Assembly: GCA_046329585.1 (NCBI GenBank)
Contig: JAXLUI010000001.1
Coordinates: 1,488,001-1,552,000 of the forward strand
Length of the DNA: 64,000 bases
Source: DLKC01 sp002478885
GTDB lineage: Bacteria; Bacteroidota; Bacteroidia; Chitinophagales; Chitinophagaceae
Direction of reading: 5' to 3'
Positions 50,481 to 59,329 of the stretch are shown piece by piece. Under the pieces are notes generated by a model. The model saw only the letters and a list, made by a program, of their open reading frames with translations. It was not told the DNA's origin and searched no databases. The translations under genes and the position numbers were made by a program. Positions within the stretch are counted from its first letter, which is position 1. Each line of letters starts with the position of its first letter.

Positions 50481-52577
50481 TTATTCCTTCACAAACTTTA
50501 TGGTTTGGGTTTTTCCGTTGTCGAGATATTGAATGATGTAGGTACCCGCACTGAGCGAGCTTATATTCATAACAACATTATTGCTGTTAACGACTTGCCT
50601 GAGCAGTTGCCTGCCTTGCATGTCGATGATATTGATCATGCCCGTTTTGTTTAACCCGCTTATGGTTACAGCAGATTTGGCCGGGTTTGGTTGCACCTTT
50701 ATTGCGGCCACAACACTATTTACCGTAACGGCTGAAGTTGTTTCAGTCGCAGTGGCAGTTGTTTGTGACTGCTTTATTGTACGCAATTCATTGGTAAGCG
50801 CATCGATTTTTGCATCCTGCTCCTGCAATGCTTTTACCAGAAGTGGTATAAGCTCGGTGTAGTTGACAGCCTTGAAATCGATTTTTTCATTTTGCTCCGA
50901 CTTCATTGCCTGCGCTTCAGCTTCGGTCGACGCTGCCTTGTGCGGATTGGCATCTTTGGTTTCAAATGTTGTTTCTTTCACAAGGTTGGGCAATATTTTT
51001 TCAACGTCCTGGGCAATTAATCCATAATGATTTCCTTTGGGAAGATTCATTTTGGAATAGCTGCCGTCGTTACGGAATTCATAATTCTTAGGCTTCAGCT
51101 GATTGATTATGTCCATAGCATTGTTTACTTCTCTGATGTTCTTTTTCAGTTTTGCATCAGAGCCGAGGTAAGAACCGGTACTGTAAGTATCGCCATTGAA
51201 ATAAGCAGTGTAATACAAAGGATCACCTTCAGCATACAACGCCCTGTAGTTGCTTGAATAAGCATACATGCCGTAAGAGCTGGATGAAATTCCGTACACA
51301 CCGTATCCACTTGTTGAATTGCCATAAGCGCCGTCACCTGATGCGCTTTGCCCATAAATGCCAGGCCCACTGCCCGCATTGGTGCTATAGATTGTTGCAA
51401 CACCGGATGCCGTGCTGGATTTGGAAATAAAAATTCCATAGTTGATTCCTGATTTGGATATATTCAACGCAGTATTATCAACAGGATCGGTGATGTTGAT
51501 GCCGCCATAAGAGGATGAACCATTCACATTAAGCGCAAACGCTGCATTGGTAACTCCGCGAATACCAACAATGCCTGTAAATGCAGCGTTTCCGCTAACA
51601 TCAAGCTTGTTGACTGGTGCGCTGTTGCCTATACCAACATTACCATTGACATAGAGCCCGTTTGCAGGCCCGGCCACCGTGCTACCGACGGTTACACCAC
51701 CGGCATTATCTACAAAAAGCCTTGTAGTGCCATTGGTTTGTACCCGCAAAGCATCTTCATTTAAAGCTGCATTTATGTGCAGTTTTGAACTCGGTAATGT
51801 AGTGCCTAAGCCAAGACGCCTGTCAGCATTGGTCAAACGCATGCCTTCGATGTTGTTAGATCTGAACACCACGTCCACAGCGTCTGTTGTTCCAAGAAAA
51901 TTAGTTGCCGCACTGAGGCCGGAATTGCCAGTGGTTCTCCAAAAGTTAGCGCCACTTACGGTAAAGTTGGGATAGCTGCCACTTACAGAAATACCATTAC
52001 TGCCTGATAATGAAACAATCTGGTCAGGAGCTGTATTATTAAAAGTTGTTCCCACGAGGCTAAGGCCTGTGCCTGCTGTATAAGTGCTGTTATTATCGTT
52101 ACTCCAGGTTAGTATGCCTGCGCCATTTGTTTTTAGCACCTGGTTATTGGAGCCGTCGGTTGCCGGCAGAGTATACGCGCCGACCCTAACCGTGCTGCTG
52201 AATACACCAGCACCGGTGTTCGCATCCACATAAAACACTGGTATGGCAGCGCCATCGCGGAATTCATAGCGAACATTGGTTTGATTAAAGAATAAACCAT
52301 AGTTAGGGTTCCCGGAATACTGGAATGCATATTTGTTACCTCCTACCCGCAGGGAAGCATTACCACCAAAAGAGAGATTGCCTGTTGCGCTGTCAATATC
52401 AAGATATTGAGCTGGCTTTCCAAAACGGGCACCGCCCGCTACCTGCAGTGAGGAAACCGGTGTAGTGGTGTAAATGCCTGTACGGCCGGAATTTGGAAAG
52501 ATGTTTTGCGCGTCTACATTTTTTTGCACCAAAAAAGAAAGTGCGAGCATCGTAGCATAGGTTAATTGAGTTTTCAT
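50481..52577 (-). CDS. S74-chaperone surface protein, T9SS cargo (copy 1)
   Basis: A 698-aa exported protein: signal peptide to about residue 23 (NVDAQ), a beta-rich N-terminal region (SGRTGIYTTTPVSSLQVAGG ... LRVGGNKYAFQYSGNPNYGL), glycine/serine-rich fibre-like repeats of the type YGVYGISSSSYGMYAYSS near residue 440, an intramolecular-chaperone S74 domain (about 495-560, SDAKLKKNIREVNNAMDIIN, GLIAQDVEKILPNLV), a coiled coil (LVKALQEQDAKIDALTNELR) and a type A sorting domain (VQPNPAKSAVTISG). S74 domains trimerise phage tail spikes. It probably forms trimeric surface fibres. The next gene upstream is a paralog. Confidence 0.82.
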   Translation of the reverse strand: MKTQLTYATMLALSFLVQKNVDAQNIFPNSGRTGIYTTTPVSSLQVAGGARFGKPAQYLDIDSATGNLSFGGNASLRVGGNKYAFQYSGNPNYGLFFNQTNVRYEFRDGAAIPVFYVDANTGAGVFSSTVRVGAYTLPATDGSNNQVLKTNGAGILTWSNDNNSTYTAGTGLSLVGTTFNNTAPDQIVSLSGSNGISVSGSYPNFTVSGANFWRTTGNSGLSAATNFLGTTDAVDVVFRSNNIEGMRLTNADRRLGLGTTLPSSKLHINAALNEDALRVQTNGTTRLFVDNAGGVTVGSTVAGPANGLYVNGNVGIGNSAPVNKLDVSGNAAFTGIVGIRGVTNAAFALNVNGSSSYGGINITDPVDNTALNISKSGINYGIFISKSSTASGVATIYSTNAGSGPGIYGQSASGDGAYGNSTSGYGVYGISSSSYGMYAYSSNYRALYAEGDPLYYTAYFNGDTYSTGSYLGSDAKLKKNIREVNNAMDIINQLKPKNYEFRNDGSYSKMNLPKGNHYGLIAQDVEKILPNLVKETTFETKDANPHKAASTEAEAQAMKSEQNEKIDFKAVNYTELIPLLVKALQEQDAKIDALTNELRTIKQSQTTATATETTSAVTVNSVVAAIKVQPNPAKSAVTISGLNKTGMINIIDMQGRQLLRQVVNSNNVVMNISSLSAGTYIIQYLDNGKTQTIKFVKE

Positions 52578-52800
52578 GTCAGCAAATTTTTAATTTAATG
52601 CCTACTTTTTTAAAGGGTATTCGGCAAATTCCCTTTTACCGGTAAATATGTCAAAGACGCGCATTACATCGATAATGATGCAGTGTGCTGATCTTTTTTT
52701 ATTTTATCGAATTGGGTTAAGCCTGAACTAAGTGCAACTAATTTTTTCGAACACGGCGGAGAACTCATTATTCAATTACCATTGAGTCTTGTAATACTTA

Positions 52801-52855
52801 GATACCAGCTGCTGATTACTGTGGCATCACCTGTTGCGTCGCAATCCGTTCATCG
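52801..52855 (-). repeat. Dispersed element, L copy 22 (diverged end)
   Basis: CAGCTGCTGATTACTG, GGCATCACC, TGTTGCGTCGCAATCCGTTC. The GTAC end is degraded. Confidence 0.75.
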
Positions 52856-53074
52856 TCCGGGTCAAATATTGAGCTAATGAATACGCTGAATGGTAAATAA
52901 TTTTCGTCTTTTTCAAAAGTTAGCCTGGTGTTTAGTCGAGTGCCGTATTCTTTATTCAAAAATAGAAAAGGAAGAAAAAAAACTGCGCGTATAAATACGC
53001 AATTTTCTGTGCTGTTATACGATGGTCCGGTAAGGCAAACTGTTATTGGAACGTTGTTGCGTAAAGCTGCATAA

Positions 53075-53130
53075 GCTGAAGTGTGCGACGCAACAGCAGA
53101 TGCCATACGTTACAAATGCCGGGCTCATAA
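53075..53130 (+). repeat. Dispersed element, R copy 23
   Basis: GCTGAAGTGTGCGACGCAAC, AGCAGATGCC, TTACAAATGCCGGGCTCATA: a near-consensus copy. Its A-rich end runs into the terminator of the second S74 gene. Confidence 0.9.
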
Positions 53131-53132
53131 AT

Positions 53133-53160
53133 AAAAAAGCGATACTGTAGTACCGCTTTT
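53133..53160 (-). terminator. Terminator of the second S74 gene
   Basis: AAAAGCG-GTACT / AGTAT-CGCTTTT hairpin (53135-53160) with a T-tract on the minus strand, 20 bp after the stop. Confidence 0.8.
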
Positions 53161-53179
53161 ACAACTTGCCTTTAACTAG

Positions 53180-55036
53180 TTAATTTTTTACAAGCTTTTG
53201 CGTTTGCACCTGGCCGTTACTTAAATACTGCACGATATAGGCTCCTTCACGAAGGCTGCTGATATTTATGTTTTCGCTATTTCCTGTAACCTGCCTGCGG
53301 AGTACCTGGTTGCCCTGCATATCGATTATAGTAATAACGCCTGACTTTTGCAGGCCATTGATGGTTACCTTGGATTTTGCAGGATTAGGGATCAGTTTTA
53401 TTGCTGCAGTAATCGGGTTGTCAGACTGTAGTGCTTCGCCTGTTTCAGTCGCGTTGGCAGTTTGATTTTGTACAACTTTTTCAACGAGTTTGGTTAAGGC
53501 CTCTATTCTTTTATTTTGTTCGTCTATGATATTTTGCTGTTGCTGCATGCCACGGATAAGTACGGGAATAAAAGCGTCGTAGTTGATGCCCAGTACAGCA
53601 GTAGGTACTTTTTTTTGTTCGCCGGTTATTTCATCCCGTATATATTCATGATCCCAGACAGCTTCAGGCAAAACTTTCTGCACTTCCTGTGCTATCACAC
53701 CCATGCGGTCTCCCTTATCGGGGCCTTTGTTCCATTTAAAGCGCACAGAACGGAGTTTGAGTATTTCTTTAAGGCCATAGTCGAGATCGCGTATACTGTT
53801 TTTCTCTCTGGCATCAGAAGTGTTGATGGTACCGTCTACGGCCCACACATCCACCCAGCGGTGATTAGATACACCCAGCCCGTTGAGTATGCCATCTGCT
53901 TGGTTAATAAAATCGCTGTTACAGGCAATCACATTGGAGCCACTGTCATAGAATGATTCAATGCTGCCAAACTTAAATGTGCGGCCGAATGTTGATAGGT
54001 TTCCTAGAGAGTCTAACGTCATTCTCAATCCGTCATTATTTGTTCTGAAACTGAAAGCGTTGCTCAGGCCTGAGTATACGATTGAACCGTCGCTTGAGTT
54101 TAGGTTGTCGCCAAAATAGATTCCCCGATCGAAGGAGGACAAGCTAAGTAATTGAATGTTCACAGAGCCTCCGTTTTCAATTAAAAGGGCAGCATTAGAC
54201 GATACAATCGAGGTGCCGGAACTGGCTTTTTTGATATGCAACTTTGCCAGCGGGTTGTCAGTACCGATACCCACATTCTTATTGGAGTTAAGAAGCCTGA
54301 TCACTTCTGTATTGTTGACGCGGAAAACAAGATCTTTTGCATCGGTCGTACCGATAAAATTGGTTGTAGTATTGGTACCTGCATTGCCGCTTGTACCCCA
54401 CAGACCGGTCCCGTTTAAAGCAAAAGATGGGTAGGTGCCTGAAACGTCGATGCCATTTGTCCCGGCAAGAGTTACTAACTGGTCGGGCGCTCCATTGCTG
54501 ATAATGTTTGATGAGATGTTGATACCTGTTCCGGCGGTTAGCACCGGCGTGTTATTGTCGTCGCTCCACGCAAGAATTCCTGCCCCATTTGTTTTCAGCA
54601 CCTGGCTGTTTAATCCATCAGTTGCAGGTAATGTATAGCCGCCTACTCTCACAGCAGCATTGAATGCGGCTGCGCCTGTGTTGGCATCGATCCAGAAAAC
54701 GGGCAATGCAGCACCGTCGCGAAACTCATAACGTGTGCTGCCCTGGTTAAAGTATAAGCCGTAATTTGGATTGCTCGATAGTTGAAATGCATACCGGTTG
54801 CCACCAACCCTTAGTGCGGCATTACCGCCAAATGATAAATTACCCGTAGCACTGTCTATGTTTACCCATTGTGTTGAATTACCTATGCGAGCACCGCCCG
54901 CCACCTGGAACGATGTCACAGGGCTGGTCGTGTAAATGCCTGCCCGACCTGATGATGGGAAAATGTTTTGTGCCGGACAGCGAAAAGCAAGCATCAAAAT
55001 AAACATACATGCTGCAAGGGCTGGTATTGTTTTCAT
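53180..55036 (-). CDS. S74-chaperone surface protein, T9SS cargo (copy 2)
   Basis: A 618-aa paralog of the preceding protein. The N-terminal 180 residues (SSGRAGIYTTSPVTSFQVAG ... FQLSSNPNYGLYFNQGSTRY) and the sorting domain (LIPNPAKSKVTINGLQKSGV) are very similar, while the middle differs: it lacks the YGVYG repeats and has a different S74 domain (SDAREKNSIRDLDYGLKEIL, MGVIAQEVQKVLPEAVWD) followed by a coiled coil (QQQQNIIDEQNKRIEALTKL). This points to duplication followed by exchange of the central part. The signal peptide ends near FRCPAQ. It should be surface-displayed through T9SS. Confidence 0.82.
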   Translation of the reverse strand: MKTIPALAACMFILMLAFRCPAQNIFPSSGRAGIYTTSPVTSFQVAGGARIGNSTQWVNIDSATGNLSFGGNAALRVGGNRYAFQLSSNPNYGLYFNQGSTRYEFRDGAALPVFWIDANTGAAAFNAAVRVGGYTLPATDGLNSQVLKTNGAGILAWSDDNNTPVLTAGTGINISSNIISNGAPDQLVTLAGTNGIDVSGTYPSFALNGTGLWGTSGNAGTNTTTNFIGTTDAKDLVFRVNNTEVIRLLNSNKNVGIGTDNPLAKLHIKKASSGTSIVSSNAALLIENGGSVNIQLLSLSSFDRGIYFGDNLNSSDGSIVYSGLSNAFSFRTNNDGLRMTLDSLGNLSTFGRTFKFGSIESFYDSGSNVIACNSDFINQADGILNGLGVSNHRWVDVWAVDGTINTSDAREKNSIRDLDYGLKEILKLRSVRFKWNKGPDKGDRMGVIAQEVQKVLPEAVWDHEYIRDEITGEQKKVPTAVLGINYDAFIPVLIRGMQQQQNIIDEQNKRIEALTKLVEKVVQNQTANATETGEALQSDNPITAAIKLIPNPAKSKVTINGLQKSGVITIIDMQGNQVLRRQVTGNSENINISSLREGAYIVQYLSNGQVQTQKLVKN

Positions 55037-55358
55037 TTTATCGAGGTTTTATTTAGGTTAAATAACGGATAGTTTACAAGCCAGGAAGCGTCTGCCAACC
55101 TTTTCACAGGAATGAAAAATAAGACGTGGCTTTCCTATTTTTGACAGCATCTTACCTACCGCAACTGCTTTAATAAACAGGCACCGTTAAAAATCTGCTT
55201 TAAGATAAAAAAATTTATAACGTAACAGTACTTTTATACGAGGCATTTATTGGATCTGCGGTGCAGCCCTCTGGGCATTTGGATAACCTTATTTTTACTT
55301 CAAAAAAGCTTTTGAACAGGGTTTTTATTATTTCTACATTCATTGAATAATCGACGGT
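55037..55358. other. Divergent gap between the S74 and DUF2157 genes
   Basis: This 322-bp AT-rich gap has no gene and no repeat copy. A possible rightward promoter is TTTTG near 55310 and TACATTCA about 20 bp further on, two mismatches from the -7 consensus. Confidence 0.4.
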
Positions 55359-56354
55359 ATGGACATAAAAATTTTTGAGGTATTGTCAGAACAGAAACTG
55401 ATCACAAAAGAGGAACTAAATGCTGTAAAAGTCTTTAATGAACAGGAGCCTGTTTCTGTTCACCGCGATCTACTTACAGCATTGTCTGCCGGTATTCTTC
55501 TATTGATAACTGGACTTGGGATTTTGATTTATGAGCATATTGATACGATTGGTCACGACACTATTATAACGTTAATTGCTCTCGGTTTCATAAGCTGCTT
55601 TATTTATTGTTTTAGAAAGTCGTCGGGTTACAGCAATAAAGAAGTGAAGTCACCTAATGTTTGGTTTGACTATATATTACTGCTTGGCGCTTTGTTGTTA
55701 CTTCTTTTTATTGGTTATATCCAGTACGAATACAACGTGTTTGGGAACCGGTGGGGCATGGCTGCATTTATTCCCATGATAATCCTATTCTTTACCGGGT
55801 ATTATTTTGATCACCGGGGTATTTTATCGCTTGCGATAACAAATCTTGCCACATGGCTGGGCATAACAGTCACGCCCATTGAAATACTCAGCGCCAACGA
55901 TTTTTCAGATGAACGCCTGATTTACTCAGGTTTGATACTCGGCACCGTTCTGATCGCCATTTCGATGTTTACAGTCAAAAAAATGATCAAAGAGCATTTC
56001 GCCTTCACCTATAAAAATTTTGGAGCACATATCTTGTTTATTTCATTGACCGCGGGAATGATCCACTTTGATGACATTTATATTTTATGGTTTCTCGCGC
56101 TTACACTTGCAAGCCTTTTAATGTTCCGGGATGCGTTGAAAGAAAAATCCTTTTACTTTTTTGTGATTACTGCACTATACCTATTTTTCGCATTAAGCTA
56201 TGTAATTATTAAACTGCTATACTATATCAGTGACGACATAGGCATTTTCTACCTGGGACTTATTTATCTTATTGCTTCAGGTGTAGGGCTCATAAAAGTG
56301 CTGATGAAATACAATAAAAAAATCAAATCGAATGACAGCTTACGACAAGAATAA
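55359..56354 (+). CDS. DUF2157 membrane protein
   Basis: A 331-aa protein with a short helical cytoplasmic N-terminus (IFEVLSEQKLITKEELNAVK) and about nine transmembrane segments. The N-terminal helix pair followed by ALSAGILLLITGLGILIYEH is typical of DUF2157. Function is unknown. Its last 23 bp overlap the start of the next gene in another frame, so the two are cotranscribed and probably act together. Confidence 0.72.
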   Translation: MDIKIFEVLSEQKLITKEELNAVKVFNEQEPVSVHRDLLTALSAGILLLITGLGILIYEHIDTIGHDTIITLIALGFISCFIYCFRKSSGYSNKEVKSPNVWFDYILLLGALLLLLFIGYIQYEYNVFGNRWGMAAFIPMIILFFTGYYFDHRGILSLAITNLATWLGITVTPIEILSANDFSDERLIYSGLILGTVLIAISMFTVKKMIKEHFAFTYKNFGAHILFISLTAGMIHFDDIYILWFLALTLASLLMFRDALKEKSFYFFVITALYLFFALSYVIIKLLYYISDDIGIFYLGLIYLIASGVGLIKVLMKYNKKIKSNDSLRQE

Positions 56355-57498
56355 TCTATACAATAACTACGTTCAGCAACAGGCCACCGCTGCTTTTAAA
56401 AACAAATTGATCGGAGCAAACAGCCTTTCAAAAATCAGCGAAGCGCTCCCTTTTAGGCTTTATACCCCGAATTTTTTTGTAAGGATCGGCCTGGGCATAT
56501 TGTCCGTCGTTGCCATACTTTTTTCCACAGTTCTTGTTGGCGCAATCAGCAGCGCCTCCAGTGATAGCGCGTATGTTTCGCTTGCTGTTATTCTCGCCCT
56601 AATTTGTTATGGACTACTGGAATTATTTGTTGCCTCCAATAAATACTATAACGCCGGCATTGATAACGTTTTACTTTTCGCAGTAGTTCTTTTTTTTATC
56701 GTGGCTTTCAACATCATTGATTACCCGGGGCAATACCAATATACAAGTGCGTTTTGCGCAGTGCTCTGCTGCTGGCTTGCTATCAGATTTAATGACAGTT
56801 TCATGGCCGGGTTATCGTATGCGTCAATTATTGCACTTTGTTTTTTCACCTGCGCCAATGCCGGCACAACAGGCAAACTAGTTGCACCTTTCATTATCAT
56901 GTTAGTGTCGGCCATGTTATTCTTAGTTATTAAAAATATGCTCGCACGGTATACCCTGGTTTTATATTTACGCTGTTTTAAGATAGCTGAGTTGCTTTCA
57001 TTGATAAGCTTCTATGCATCACTCAATTATTTTGTAGTAAGAGAATTGGGAAGCCTGCTTTTGGATAATCCGATACAGCCAAATGAAGAAATTCCTTTTG
57101 GCTGGCTTTTCTGGTTTTGCACTGCCGTCATTCCGCCAGCATATGTTTATTACGGCATTTACAGGAAGGATCTCCTTTTTGTAAGAACAGGAGTTGTACT
57201 GGCCGTGGCAAGCGTTCTTACATTTCGTAACTATTACGCTATTTTACCAGCATCGGTTGCGATGGTTCTGTTCGGCTCGCTTCTTATTATCGTAAGTTAC
57301 CTGCTGATAAAATACCTGAAAAAGCCAAAAGGTGGCTTTACGTCTATTGCAACTTCAGCTTCCGAAAGGCTACATCCTGACGCTGAAGCGTTGATCCTTG
57401 CACAGGCATTTGGGCGTGGCAATAGTCATCATGACGGCGGTGTTGACTTTGGCGGCGGTAGTTCCGGCGGTGGCGGCGCTACCGGAAGTTTTGACTAA
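56332..57498 (+). CDS. Polytopic membrane protein with Gly-rich tail
   Basis: A 388-aa protein with about ten transmembrane segments, the second gene of the DUF2157 pair. After the last segment comes a cytoplasmic or periplasmic tail ending GGVDFGGGSSGGGGATGSFD, a Gly/Ser run like that at the end of TPM-domain proteins, although no TPM domain is present. No family was recognised with certainty; it may be a DUF4401-type partner of the DUF2157 protein. Confidence 0.6.
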   Translation: MTAYDKNNLYNNYVQQQATAAFKNKLIGANSLSKISEALPFRLYTPNFFVRIGLGILSVVAILFSTVLVGAISSASSDSAYVSLAVILALICYGLLELFVASNKYYNAGIDNVLLFAVVLFFIVAFNIIDYPGQYQYTSAFCAVLCCWLAIRFNDSFMAGLSYASIIALCFFTCANAGTTGKLVAPFIIMLVSAMLFLVIKNMLARYTLVLYLRCFKIAELLSLISFYASLNYFVVRELGSLLLDNPIQPNEEIPFGWLFWFCTAVIPPAYVYYGIYRKDLLFVRTGVVLAVASVLTFRNYYAILPASVAMVLFGSLLIIVSYLLIKYLKKPKGGFTSIATSASERLHPDAEALILAQAFGRGNSHHDGGVDFGGGSSGGGGATGSFD

Positions 57499-57555
57499 TC
57501 CCGCTTAAGATTGAAAGGCGTGTTCTATTGCTGTTATTGCTGCTCAGGGCGATGC

Positions 57556-57610
57556 AGTAAACGAGTGCGACGCAACGAAGATGCCATTTGCTGTAATGTC
57601 GGGCACATAA
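57556..57610 (+). repeat. Dispersed element, R copy 24
   Basis: AGTAAACGAGTGCGACGCAA, CGAAGATGCC, ATTTGCTGTAATGTCGGGCA, then CATAA: the R copy closest to the full consensus downstream part. It lies between convergent genes, 3' of gltD. Confidence 0.9.
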
Positions 57611-57634
57611 AAAAAACCCGGCATAGAACCGGGT
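57609..57634 (-). terminator. gltD terminator
   Basis: ACCCGG (57616-57621) / CCGGGT (57629-57634) with a T-tract on the minus strand, 27 bp after the gltD stop. It merges with the A-rich end of R copy 24. Confidence 0.88.
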
Positions 57635-57661
57635 GTCAGTTTATCATTTCAAAGCCAGTTA

Positions 57662-59164
57662 TTAAAACGAAAATGCGAAGGATGCATCTTTGCTTTCCAG
57701 CAGGGAATGCCCCATCAAAAACTCATCAACTTTCCTTGCGCACTCTCTTCCTTCACTGATTGCCCATACAACAAGTGATTGTCCGCGCCGCATGTCGCCG
57801 CAGGCAAATATTTTCGAAATGTTCGTCTGGAAAGCTTTTTCACTGGCCTTTACATTTCCTCTTTCATCGAGCTCCACATCGAGTTCTTCGATCATCCCTT
57901 CATGCTGCGGATGAACAAAACCCATCGCCAGCAATGCAAGTTCACAAGGTATTTCTCTTTCGCTACCTTCTACTTCAACAAAGCTTGCAGGCCTTCCGTC
58001 GTCTGTTATCTTCCATTCAAGATCTACGATTTTTAGTGCCTTCAAATTGCCATTCTCGTCGCCAACAAAATTTTTTGTAGCAATGGCCCATTGTCTTTCG
58101 CAACCTTCTTCGTGTGAAGAAGAAGTTTTTAAAATCATCGGGTATGTTGGCCATGGCATAAACGGAGTGCGTGCTTCAGATGGCTTTGGCAAGAGCTCAA
58201 ACTGTGTTACCGACAATGCCCCATGCCTGTTGGATGTACCTACGCAGTCGCTGCCGGTATCGCCCCCGCCAATGACCACAACATGTTTGCCGTTTGCGCT
58301 AAGCTCTTGGTGAAAAATGTTACTCTCAATTTGCGCATTGGCCAATGGATCTTTACCTGCATTTCTTTTATTCTGCTGCTTTAAAAACTGCATCGCAAAA
58401 TAAACACCGTTTAGTTCACGACCATGAATATTCAAATCGCGTGGCGTTGTTGAACCTCCTGCCAGTACAATGGAATGATATTCCCTCAGCAGATCATTCA
58501 GGCTTATGTTAACGCCAACATTAGCATCGCATTTAAACACAATTCCTTCCTGTTCCATTACTTCGATACGCCTGTCTATCACCCATTTTTCCAATTTAAA
58601 ATCGGGAATGCCGTAACGCAGCAAGCCGCCGGGCGCATCGTCCCTTTCAAACACGGTTACATTGTGGCCGGCATAGTTTAACTGGGCTGCAGCAGCAAGG
58701 CCTGCAGGGCCTGAACCTACCACCGCTATCTTTTTACCGGTGCGCATATTTGGAACACGCGGCTTTACCAATCCATTTTCGAACGCGATCTCTATGATAT
58801 GTATCTCTATTTCTTCAATAGCAACAGGAGGTTGGTTAATACCAAGCACGCATGCACTTTCACACGGTGCCGGGCAAATGCGGCCGGTAAACTCGGGAAA
58901 GTTATTGGTAGATGTAAGAATGTCGTATGCATCTTTCCAGTTCTTTCGATATACAGCATCGTTAAATTCAGGAATAACGTTGCCCAGCGGACAACCACTA
59001 TGGCAAAACGGAACCCCGCAATTCATGCAGCGCGCCGACTGCTGATTCAATTTATCGGCCGCATATTTATCAATAAATTCATTATAATCATTCAACCTTT
59101 CCTGCACCGAACGTTTTGCAGGCATTTCTCTTGTAAACTCTATGAAACCTGTTGGTTTACCCAT
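57662..59164 (-). CDS. gltD: Glutamate synthase, small (NADPH) subunit
   Basis: A 500-aa flavoprotein that passes electrons from NAD(P)H to the large subunit. The N-terminal [4Fe-4S] Cys cluster is present (Cys46, Cys49, Cys54, Cys58 in ARCMNCGVPFCHSGCPLG, then CPAPCESACVLG), followed by the FAD motif GSGPAGLAAA near residue 151 and the NAD(P)H motif GGGDTGSDC near residue 298. It ends with GDMRRGQSLVVWAISEGRE. It follows gltB on the same strand after a 202-bp gap that contains an inverted repeat pair. Confidence 0.96.
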   Translation of the reverse strand: MGKPTGFIEFTREMPAKRSVQERLNDYNEFIDKYAADKLNQQSARCMNCGVPFCHSGCPLGNVIPEFNDAVYRKNWKDAYDILTSTNNFPEFTGRICPAPCESACVLGINQPPVAIEEIEIHIIEIAFENGLVKPRVPNMRTGKKIAVVGSGPAGLAAAAQLNYAGHNVTVFERDDAPGGLLRYGIPDFKLEKWVIDRRIEVMEQEGIVFKCDANVGVNISLNDLLREYHSIVLAGGSTTPRDLNIHGRELNGVYFAMQFLKQQNKRNAGKDPLANAQIESNIFHQELSANGKHVVVIGGGDTGSDCVGTSNRHGALSVTQFELLPKPSEARTPFMPWPTYPMILKTSSSHEEGCERQWAIATKNFVGDENGNLKALKIVDLEWKITDDGRPASFVEVEGSEREIPCELALLAMGFVHPQHEGMIEELDVELDERGNVKASEKAFQTNISKIFACGDMRRGQSLVVWAISEGRECARKVDEFLMGHSLLESKDASFAFSF

Positions 59165-59198
59165 TATCAGTAACTTTTAAATTGACGATTTAATTTTT

Positions 59199-59252
59199 TA
59201 TGAATCCGGCTCCAACGCTATTTGCGGCTTCCGTTGCGTCGCACTCTTGTGC
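59199..59252 (-). repeat. Dispersed element, L copy 25
   Basis: TATGAATCCGGCTCCAACGC, GCGGCTTCCG, TTGCGTCGCACTCTTGTGC. It lies upstream of gltD and pairs with R copy 26 across about 77 bp. Confidence 0.88.
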
Positions 59253-59329
59253 CTGGGCAAGTGCATCAGCAGGCACAATGTCTGGTTTGTCACTGCACAT
59301 ACAGCTTATGGACGACCGACGGCCGGAAC

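Larger units (their letters stand above)
52578..53179. other. Gap between the S74 paralogs
   Basis: The 602-bp gap holds L copy 22, R copy 23 and the terminator of the second paralog. The 220-bp middle between the repeat arms contains no supported gene; a TTGTTGCGTAAAGC fragment at 53055-53068 may be a decayed copy. Confidence 0.5.
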
